From the NCBI GenBank assembly GCA_023955225.1, contig JAGSGJ010000044.1, forward strand, positions 1 to 14,203: a stretch of 14,203 nucleotides of DNA, in the 5' to 3' direction. Under the pieces are notes generated by a model. It searched no databases and was not told the DNA's origin. It was given only the letters and a program-made list of their open reading frames with translations. A program made the position numbers and the translations under genes. Positions within the stretch are counted from its first letter, which is position 1. Every line of letters starts with the position of its first letter. This DNA is from Sulfurovum sp. GTDB taxonomy: Bacteria; Campylobacterota; Campylobacteria; Campylobacterales; Sulfurovaceae. This document shows positions 5,368-11,082 of the stretch, one piece after another.

Positions 5368-7230
5368 ATGACGATCAACTCACTCAGCCTCATAACGGCT
5401 ACACTATTACTCACAAACACGTACGCAGATGAAACACTAGAACCCATCACTATAATCTCATCCAATAAAACAACACAATCCATCCAAAAAACCACAGCAA
5501 ACGTTACAGTTATTACTTCTACTGACATAGAAGAAAAAGGGTATCAAACCGTTGCACAAGCCATTAACACTGTAGCTGGGATCTCGGTAACACATTCTGG
5601 TGGCCTTGGACAGCAAACTTCATTTTTTGTTAGAGGTGCAGACTCAGGTAAAGTACTCGTACTCTTAGACGGTATGCGTCTCAATGACCCAAGTACGACC
5701 AATGGGACAGCACTGCTTGACAGTCTCACAACAAGCAACATAGAACAAATAGAGATCATAAAAGGTGGAACAAGCAGTATCTGGGGTTCAAATGCATCTG
5801 CTGGTGTCATTAACATCATTACCAAAGAAGCTAAAGAAGGTGTGCATGGTTCACTTGCTTTAAGCTATGGCTCATACAACACTAGAGGTACCGATGCTGA
5901 TCTTTCTTACAAAGATGAAAAGATCACAGCACAAGTGCTTGCTTCATACCTCAAAACAGATGGGTTTTCTGCATTGGCTCCAAGATCTGCAGAAGAAGAT
6001 GGGTACGAAAACAAAAATTATAATATAAAACTCGGATATGCTTTTGATACAAACAATCAACTCAACCTCAGTTATAACCGTATCAAAACTGAGACAGAGT
6101 ATGATGACAGTTTTTCTGTACTACAAGTAAATGATGACTACAGTCATGCCACATCTGATCAAAGCAATATTGCACTAGACTATCTCTTTACGCTAAATAA
6201 CTACAGTGCTACTTTGCATGCCAGTAGAGGTGAGTACGATAGGGACTATTACACCTATGATGCCTATTACAATGTAGACAACCAGAATATCTATAAAGCG
6301 ACAGTTAAAGAGTACTCCCTCATCAATGCATACCAATATGAAAAGGGTAAAGCGATTTTAGGGTTGGAGTATAAAGATATAGATGGATTCAACCAATTTA
6401 ACACGTACCCAGAAAATAAATCAAGTTATACCAACAAAGGAATATTTCTTGCGAACACCTACAATTTAAATAAAAACACACTCTTAGAAACAAATCTAAG
6501 ATATGATAATTATGATGAGTTTGAGAATAAGACTACATATAAACTTGGTCTTAACCATGACTATCAGTTTCTAAGAGGTTTTACAACATCTGCAAACTAC
6601 TATACTTCGTATGATTCACCAAGTGCTTATCAGCTTGCCAATCAATCACCTACAGTTAATCTTTTGAAACCTGCGTATACAAAAGGTTATGATATATCTG
6701 CCAGTTATAAAGATATTATCTCTGTTAGCTACTTCAATACAAAAGTAGAAGATGCAATTGTCTATATAGATGGTACATGGCCAGCAGAATATAAGAACAC
6801 CAATGGAATAGAGAAGTTCTCTGGACTTGAAGTTGAAAGTTCTTATGCATTGTCTACATTAAATCTCATACTATCTGCAAACTATACACACTTATTTGAC
6901 TACGAAAAAGAGGATGGCACAGACCTTATTAGGCGTGCGAAAGACACACTCAACGCATCTATAAGCTACTACAACACTTCGAACGATATACAGTTTGGGT
7001 TAGATGCACAGTATATAGGTGACAGAATGGACACAGATGGTGGTTGGCCTGCTTCTGAAGTTCCAACAGGAAACTACACAGTTTGGAACCTAAACTTCAG
7101 TACTGAGATCATGGAGAACATTGACTTAACGATCCATGCTAAAAATATCTTCGACAAAGAGTACCAGTCAAGCTACGGCTACGCAACAGAAGATCGTTCA
7201 CTCTATGCAAAAGTGAAATACAGTTTTTAA
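5368..7230 (+). CDS. TonB-dependent outer-membrane receptor, BtuB-like
   Basis: This is an outer-membrane gated barrel that imports a scarce ligand using TonB/ExbBD energy. Residues 1-20 look like a signal peptide cut at TYA/DE, though its n-region has no Lys or Arg, which is unusual. A TonB box-like ETLEPITII (22-30) follows, then the plug domain: QTVAQAINTVAGISV (60-74), SFFVRGADSGKVLVLLDGMRLNDP (85-108) and IEQIEIIKGGTSSIWGSNASAGVINIITK (125-153). The rest is a barrel with alternating Tyr/Asn-rich strands, ending NIFDKEYQSSYGYATEDRSLYAKVKYSF with the C-terminal Phe. The 620 residues equal BtuB in size, and the compact plug is of the cobalamin-receptor kind, but the substrate cannot be read from sequence. 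No TonB, ExbBD or ABC importer genes are adjacent. The start follows AAGGA at 7-nt spacing, and that site is sequestered by a leader hairpin. Confidence 0.88.
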   Translation: MTINSLSLITATLLLTNTYADETLEPITIISSNKTTQSIQKTTANVTVITSTDIEEKGYQTVAQAINTVAGISVTHSGGLGQQTSFFVRGADSGKVLVLLDGMRLNDPSTTNGTALLDSLTTSNIEQIEIIKGGTSSIWGSNASAGVINIITKEAKEGVHGSLALSYGSYNTRGTDADLSYKDEKITAQVLASYLKTDGFSALAPRSAEEDGYENKNYNIKLGYAFDTNNQLNLSYNRIKTETEYDDSFSVLQVNDDYSHATSDQSNIALDYLFTLNNYSATLHASRGEYDRDYYTYDAYYNVDNQNIYKATVKEYSLINAYQYEKGKAILGLEYKDIDGFNQFNTYPENKSSYTNKGIFLANTYNLNKNTLLETNLRYDNYDEFENKTTYKLGLNHDYQFLRGFTTSANYYTSYDSPSAYQLANQSPTVNLLKPAYTKGYDISASYKDIISVSYFNTKVEDAIVYIDGTWPAEYKNTNGIEKFSGLEVESSYALSTLNLILSANYTHLFDYEKEDGTDLIRRAKDTLNASISYYNTSNDIQFGLDAQYIGDRMDTDGGWPASEVPTGNYTVWNLNFSTEIMENIDLTIHAKNIFDKEYQSSYGYATEDRSLYAKVKYSF

Positions 7231-7250
7231 GATCCCCTTCTTCCATTAAT

Positions 7251-7427
7251 CGTACAAAGTACGCCACCTGCCACGGTGAACGACCTTGTAAGCGGAGCGA
7301 TTCGAGAACCGTGGCGATTTTTGTTTCGTTTTTCTAAAAAACGCCCTGAACGAAGCGAGGAAGTGCCCTTGGGGTAGAAAAGGAAAACATCACCACAGTT
7401 CGAGGCATATGGAAGCCTTGTAAAATC
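7251..7427 (+). repeat. Structured intergenic repeat, family I, copy 2
   Basis: It begins 20 bp after the receptor stop. Hairpin 1 is CGTAC-AAA-GTACG (7251-7263). Hairpin 2 is GCCACGGT (7270-7277) with ACCGTGGC (7308-7315), with the conserved 30-nt loop, then GATTTTTG. Hairpin 3 is CGTTTTT-CTA-AAAAACG (7327-7343), or alternatively TTTCGTT (7324-7330) with AACGAAG (7349-7355). The segment 7316-7379 is almost identical to copy 1 at 3237-3303. Similarity to copy 3 continues to the GTAAAAT at ~7420-7426. Hairpin 2 plus the T run could terminate receptor transcription. Confidence 0.85.
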
Positions 7428-7468
7428 AAGTGTGTTTTTGTAAGTAAATATAATGAAAAATATTAGGA

Positions 7469-7474
7469 TATAAT
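7469..7474 (+). promoter_or_regulatory. -10 box immediately before the membrane-protein gene
   Basis: A perfect TATAAT ends only 5 bases before the ATG at 7480. Transcription normally begins 6-8 bases after the -10 box, so the start would fall on or beside the ATG, giving a leaderless or nearly leaderless mRNA. AGGAT (7465-7469) overlaps the box and is a possible but distant ribosome site if a longer transcript reads through from copy 2. Confidence 0.45.
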
Positions 7475-7479
7475 CACCC

Positions 7480-8061
7480 ATGTTAAAAATTATCCCATCC
7501 TGGTTCATCCGATACAAATTCTTTAACTCTCTCTTTCTAGGATTGAGTGTAGGTGCGATCTTCACACTCTATGCACCGCTTGAACCCTCCATCTACTCAC
7601 TGGGTGGTGTCGTTCTTGCCATGGGGATGTTGCTTGTCGCACGTCTCTATCATCACATACTCAATGCCCATTGGTTTTTCAGGATCTCTCTCTTTGTTGA
7701 GCTGGTACTTCTATTAGCGATGCTCTATTTTATCTATGCTTCTTATAGCTATCAGACTGCCCTTCTTCTTTACATCGGCTATCAGATCACCTTTGTCTTT
7801 GGCAGCTACCTCATAAGAGCAGAAACCCTGCTCTTGCAAACAGATATCCTCTTAACCAAACTCGACACAGCAAAACAACTGGGCTATCTTTCAGGAATGG
7901 GGATCTCATATATCATCTATAAACTCTTCACTCACTACGGCATAGAGACCCCTCAAGAGCAAGTCTATGATCTGCATTACTTACTGATAGCCATTGAAGT
8001 AGTGGTGATAGTTTTAATATGGAAGAGTTTTAACAGAGAACCCTCCGTCATCCTCAAATAA
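7480..8061 (+). CDS. Six-helix integral membrane protein of unknown function
   Basis: The 193-residue protein has about six hydrophobic segments: roughly 16-33, 38-57, 66-86, 91-111, 133-150 and 165-183, with short charged loops. Between helices 4 and 5 is a polar loop, RAETLLLQTDILLTKLDTAKQLGYL (113-137). I do not recognise a family; the layout could suit half of an MFS-type transporter, but no MFS signature motif is visible. It lies alone between direct copies 2 and 3 of the family I repeat, with its own TATAAT directly upstream, and is convergent with wecA. The stop at 8061 touches copy 3. The hydrophobic pattern, absence of stops and closely placed promoter support a real gene. Confidence 0.75.
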   Translation: MLKIIPSWFIRYKFFNSLFLGLSVGAIFTLYAPLEPSIYSLGGVVLAMGMLLVARLYHHILNAHWFFRISLFVELVLLLAMLYFIYASYSYQTALLLYIGYQITFVFGSYLIRAETLLLQTDILLTKLDTAKQLGYLSGMGISYIIYKLFTHYGIETPQEQVYDLHYLLIAIEVVVIVLIWKSFNREPSVILK

Positions 8062-8062
8062 T

Positions 8063-8202
8063 CGTACAAAGTACGCCCCTGACATCATGAACGCCCTTGG
8101 AAGCAAAGCGATTTGAGAGTGATGTCGATTTTTGTTTCGTTTTTTAAAACATGAAAGGAAAAACAAGGCCACAGTTCTGGGTATGTGGAAATCATGTAAA
8201 AT
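8063..8202 (+). repeat. Structured intergenic repeat, family I, copy 3 (internal deletion)
   Basis: It begins one base after the membrane-protein stop codon. Hairpin 1 is CGTAC-AAA-GTACG (8063-8075). Hairpin 2 is GACATCAT (8081-8088) with GTGATGTC (8119-8126; one U-G pair), around the same 30-nt loop with four substitutions. The T run follows, but about 45 bp of the hairpin-3 region present in copies 1 and 2 is missing, leaving a reduced GTTTTTTAAAAC. The tail (AAAGGAAAA...CCACAGTT...TGGAA...TGTAAAAT) aligns with copy 2. The remaining spacer to 8272 is A/T-rich with a near-palindrome TATAG/CTATA at 8207-8223 and nothing else clear. Confidence 0.8.
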
Positions 8203-8272
8203 AAAGTATAGCTTTAAACTATATCATTCTAAAAAAATTTTAACTCTCGTCATCTTCGGGCTTGAAAGAGAC

Positions 8273-9286
8273 TTAACATTTCCTCTTTTGTCTTTTTATC
8301 ATCGCAGCAAGAAACATATAAAGAAGTACCACATTCAGTAAAAAAAGAATCAGGAAGTACCCTTCATCCATATTCTCATCCAGTTGCAAACCGGTCAAAG
8401 AGTAGATCGCCTGCAGTACCCCTAAAAAAAGTACCGTACTACCTGTATCTTCCGCAAAGAAGTGTCTGAGTATATGGTGGATGTGACATCTGTCTGCACA
8501 GAACATGGATTTTCCATTCATCTTTCGACGCACCATCACCACCAAAGTATCTAAAACAGGGATAGCCGCTATAAACAGTATGCTGATCGTAGGCAGATAC
8601 TCCAGTGACTTGATCGCCAGTATGGAGATCACAAACCCTAATGTCAATGAACCACTGTCCCCCATGAAGATGGAAGCGGGATGCCAGTTAAACAGAAGAA
8701 ACCCTATAAGAGCAGAGATAAATGCCCCCGAAATCAGTATCATAAAAAGATCATCATGCATATACCCTACAACAAAAAAACTCCCCAGTATCACTATACT
8801 CACTGTAGCAGAAAGCCCATCGAGACCATCTATCAGATTCAGTGCATTGGTAAAGCCCACCACTGCAAACAGTGTAAAAGGAAGTGCAAACCAACCTAAT
8901 GAAAGTTCAAAGCCAAAGAACATACCAATATCATCGATCACAATATTATCAAAATACAGCAACACTGTAGCAAGCATGATCACAAAGAATTTAGTTTTGG
9001 GAGATGTATCATGATGATCATCCAGTACCCCAACTATGAACACAAGTAAAATGGCAGTACACGTCCATGCATAGCTAACGATCAGATCAAAATAAAAAAC
9101 AGGAAGTACAAAAGCGACGGGAAGATAAAACCCTATCCCTGCACCACTAGCAGTATGTTTTGAGTGTGCACTACGTTGATTAGGTATATCCACTAAGCCT
9201 AACTTAGTAGCATTGTTGCGTATCACTCTTATAAAGAGGAGTGAAAAGAAAAAAATTAAAATAAATGGAACTATGTGATCGATCAT
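8273..9286 (-). CDS. wecA: Undecaprenyl-phosphate glycosyl-1-phosphate transferase, WecA/TagO type
   Basis: This inner-membrane enzyme loads the first sugar-1-phosphate, typically GlcNAc-1-P from the UDP-sugar, onto undecaprenyl phosphate, the first step of O-antigen, enterobacterial common antigen-like or capsule glycans. The 337-residue protein is polytopic with about ten or eleven helices. It has the family's cytoplasmic motifs: DDHHD (89-93), NALNLIDGLDGL (147-158), FMGDSGS (207-213) and HIHH (268-271). HIHH distinguishes WecA/TagO-type enzymes from MraY. The sugar substrate cannot be fixed from sequence. The ATG at 9286 has CGGAAG upstream. A TATAAT upstream and a terminator between it and wza indicate separate transcription from the wzc-cpsB-wza genes. 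Confidence 0.88.
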   Translation of the reverse strand: MIDHIVPFILIFFFSLLFIRVIRNNATKLGLVDIPNQRSAHSKHTASGAGIGFYLPVAFVLPVFYFDLIVSYAWTCTAILLVFIVGVLDDHHDTSPKTKFFVIMLATVLLYFDNIVIDDIGMFFGFELSLGWFALPFTLFAVVGFTNALNLIDGLDGLSATVSIVILGSFFVVGYMHDDLFMILISGAFISALIGFLLFNWHPASIFMGDSGSLTLGFVISILAIKSLEYLPTISILFIAAIPVLDTLVVMVRRKMNGKSMFCADRCHIHHILRHFFAEDTGSTVLFLGVLQAIYSLTGLQLDENMDEGYFLILFLLNVVLLYMFLAAMIKRQKRKC

Positions 9287-9359
9287 AAAACTTCCGTTCT
9301 CTAAAAATTACACTAAAAATCTATCTACTACATTAAATAAATAGATTGCATATACCCTA

Positions 9360-9365
9360 ATTATA
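9360..9365 (-). promoter_or_regulatory. wecA -10 box
   Basis: GCTATAATTAGGG on the minus strand contains a perfect TATAAT about 73 bp before the wecA ATG. It would produce a leader in which AATCTA and TAGATT can pair. No clear -35 box is present. Confidence 0.45.
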
Positions 9366-9402
9366 GCATTCTAGATGTCATATTTATGTCACTTTCCTAC
9401 AT

Positions 9403-9427
9403 AAAAGTACCTATGAAAGGTACTTTT
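9403..9427 (-). terminator. Rho-independent terminator after wza
   Basis: AAAAGTACCT (9403-9412) pairs perfectly with AGGTACTTTT (9418-9427): ten base pairs with a 5-nt loop. The stem begins about 20 bp after the wza stop codon and its descending arm supplies the U run. The near-symmetric A/T ends could also work in the other direction. It closes the wzc-cpsB-wza unit before the wecA promoter. Confidence 0.8.
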
Positions 9428-9447
9428 AGAAAATTGTGATCCTATAC

Positions 9448-10197
9448 CTAGTTCTCTAAGTATTTAAGAGTAACAAATGGTGCTGCGATCTTTGCAATTG
9501 TTTCAAATGGTGATGTGAAATTATCTGAAGCGACTTTAAACTCTTTCCAGTTGTCCGGTTGTACATAGACGATGTCATTAGGTCTTAACATCAAAGAAGC
9601 ATACTTCATTGTATCAAAGTTAGTCAGATCCACTCTACGCATCTCCATTCCGCTTTTAGGACTATTTGAAAGGATGATGATGTTGTCTCTCACCGCCGCA
9701 TCAGTCAAGTCTCCTGCAAAAGCAATCGCTTCAAACAGTGTCATTTTCTCTTTGTCCAGCTTTACTACACCCGGATTCTTCACTTCACCTAAAACAAAGA
9801 GACGCTTATTGAGTACTTCCACATAGACAGAAGGTGTATTCAGATACTTTTTATACTGTTTCGTGATGCGATCTGCTGCTTGTGACTGTGATAAACTAGC
9901 TACTTTGATCTTTCCTATAAGAGGCAAAGAGATATACCCTGCTGCATTCACAAGAATACCCTTTTGGTTCATACTCTGTCCCAACTCATTCACTGATCCT
10001 ATTGAATCTTGTGCTGGATCTTTATATAGAGCGATCTCTAATCTATCTTGAGATAAGATACGATACTCTATACTTCTATCGCTTACTTTCTTTTCTGCTA
10101 TAGGTTGCTCCGTCTGTGCAAGTTTGTATTCTGAACCTGCACATCCTCCTAGAATGAACAGTACTCCTGTTAACACTATTAACTTCATTTTAAACAT
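9448..10197 (-). CDS. Polysaccharide export outer-membrane lipoprotein, Wza-like (short)
   Basis: Wza-family proteins form the periplasmic/outer-membrane exit channel for capsule or exopolysaccharide and work with a Wzc-type kinase. The 249-residue protein has a lipoprotein signal with lipobox LGGC (Cys19). The poly-export domain follows (YRILSQDRLEI at 46-55, AAGYISLPLIGKIKV at 85-99), then an SLBB-like domain (KRLFVLGEVKNPGVV at 131-145 and LRPNDIVYVQP at 204-214). It is shorter than E. coli Wza (~380 residues): only one clear SLBB unit, and the C-terminal helix (FETIAKIAAPFVTLKYL) is short, so whether it alone crosses the outer membrane is unclear. The ATG at 10197 follows AAGGAT at good spacing and is preferred over Met4. 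It lies 54 bp after cpsB. Confidence 0.9.
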   Translation of the reverse strand: MFKMKLIVLTGVLFILGGCAGSEYKLAQTEQPIAEKKVSDRSIEYRILSQDRLEIALYKDPAQDSIGSVNELGQSMNQKGILVNAAGYISLPLIGKIKVASLSQSQAADRITKQYKKYLNTPSVYVEVLNKRLFVLGEVKNPGVVKLDKEKMTLFEAIAFAGDLTDAAVRDNIIILSNSPKSGMEMRRVDLTNFDTMKYASLMLRPNDIVYVQPDNWKEFKVASDNFTSPFETIAKIAAPFVTLKYLEN

Positions 10198-10251
10198 TTA
10201 AATCCTTCTCCTCTTTATTTTGTATAGTATAGCTCATATCTATTAAAACAT

Positions 10252-10989
10252 TTACGCAAGATCATCATTGCGTATCGTATTGTTGCTAAAGAGTGTACTA
10301 TAAGCATCAGACTGAAAAATATCAGTAAGTGTTTCAACATGCTTTTTATGATGCACATCAGAACCCAAAAAGTCTATCATTCCCTCTTTACTTAAAAAAT
10401 CTGCCAAACTCTTCGCTGACTTCCCGTAATGTCCCCCAAATGAATTCAAATTAACTTGAAACATCACTCCAAGATCTTTCAGTCTTGTATACTCTTTTAA
10501 CGGATCTTTGATGTAACGGTAACGTTCCGGATGTGCCATCAGTGGCGTATACCCTGCTGCACCTATCTCAAAGATCATCTCTTCCAACTGTAAGGGCTTA
10601 GACACATAAGAAGTTTCAAAAAGCAGATACTTCCCCTTAATGCTCATCACTTCACCACTATGCAAATGATCATAAAACCCTTCATCCAAGTAGTACTCCG
10701 CAGCAGCCTCTATCTCGATCTCTATCCCTGCAGATTTTGAAGCTTCTCTTAAAGAAACCAACCCATCATTGATGATCTGTGGCGTATTTTTATAAGCATC
10801 AAACATGATGTGCGGTGTAGTAATGACTTTCTCGTAACCCAGAGCCTCCATTCCTTTCAACAGAATAAGACTCTCTTCCATACTCACCGAACCATCATCT
10901 ATCCCAGGAATGAAGTGGGAATGCAGATCAACTTTTAACGCAGGTCCCTTTTGTTTCTCTTTTTTCTTTCCAAAAAGAGGGAAGATCAT
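10252..10989 (-). CDS. CpsB/YwqE-type PHP protein-tyrosine phosphatase
   Basis: This metal-dependent phosphatase of the PHP superfamily removes phosphate from the tyrosine-rich tail of the partner BY-kinase. With the ATG at 10989 it has 245 residues. Metal-binding motifs appear in order: DLHSHFIPGIDDG (21-33), TPH (58-60), AAAEYYLD (95-102), LMAHPERY (150-157) and GSDVHH (209-214). The frame also opens 11 codons earlier at a TTG (11022), but that start has a poor ribosome site and its sequence lies inside a repeat, whereas the ATG has GGA about 8 bases upstream. The N-terminal FGKKKEKQKG is basic and could bind membrane or the kinase. It lies directly downstream of the kinase gene, separated by a ~90-bp repeat-derived spacer. 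Confidence 0.9.
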   Translation of the reverse strand: MIFPLFGKKKEKQKGPALKVDLHSHFIPGIDDGSVSMEESLILLKGMEALGYEKVITTPHIMFDAYKNTPQIINDGLVSLREASKSAGIEIEIEAAAEYYLDEGFYDHLHSGEVMSIKGKYLLFETSYVSKPLQLEEMIFEIGAAGYTPLMAHPERYRYIKDPLKEYTRLKDLGVMFQVNLNSFGGHYGKSAKSLADFLSKEGMIDFLGSDVHHKKHVETLTDIFQSDAYSTLFSNNTIRNDDLA

Positions 10990-10997
10990 TTCTTGTC

Positions 10998-11082
10998 CGA
11001 TTCGACATTTAACGATTCGCAATTTAGTTGCTCACATGCATTGTGCTTTAGCACTAAAAGTCTCTCACTGTACTGCATTTTA
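10998..11082 (+). repeat. Structured intergenic repeat, family II, copy B (duplicated modules)
   Basis: The spacer between the kinase and phosphatase genes is built of repeats. A 15-bp unit is tandemly doubled: CGATTCGACATTTAA (10998-11012) then CGATTCGCAATTTAG (11013-11027), 12 of 15 identical. The region 11013-11051 matches the minus strand of copy A (593-555) at 30 of 39 positions. GTGC 11043-11046 with GCAC 11051-11054 replaces the GCAT/ATGC helix of copy A: three base pairs changed on both sides. On the minus strand TAAAATGCAGTACAGTGAG from 11082 matches plus-strand 556-575 of copy A with one gap and one change, and its TAA is the kinase stop codon. Confidence 0.6.

Noticed and set aside
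7251..8202. Composite transposon
   Set aside because: No transposase, no terminal inverted repeats of an insertion sequence and no target duplication; the flanking repeats are non-coding hairpin elements.
8505..9014. 169-codon plus-strand frame inside wecA
   Set aside because: Antisense to a gene with all catalytic motifs intact; the Ser/Ile/Pro-rich translation is typical of a shadow frame.
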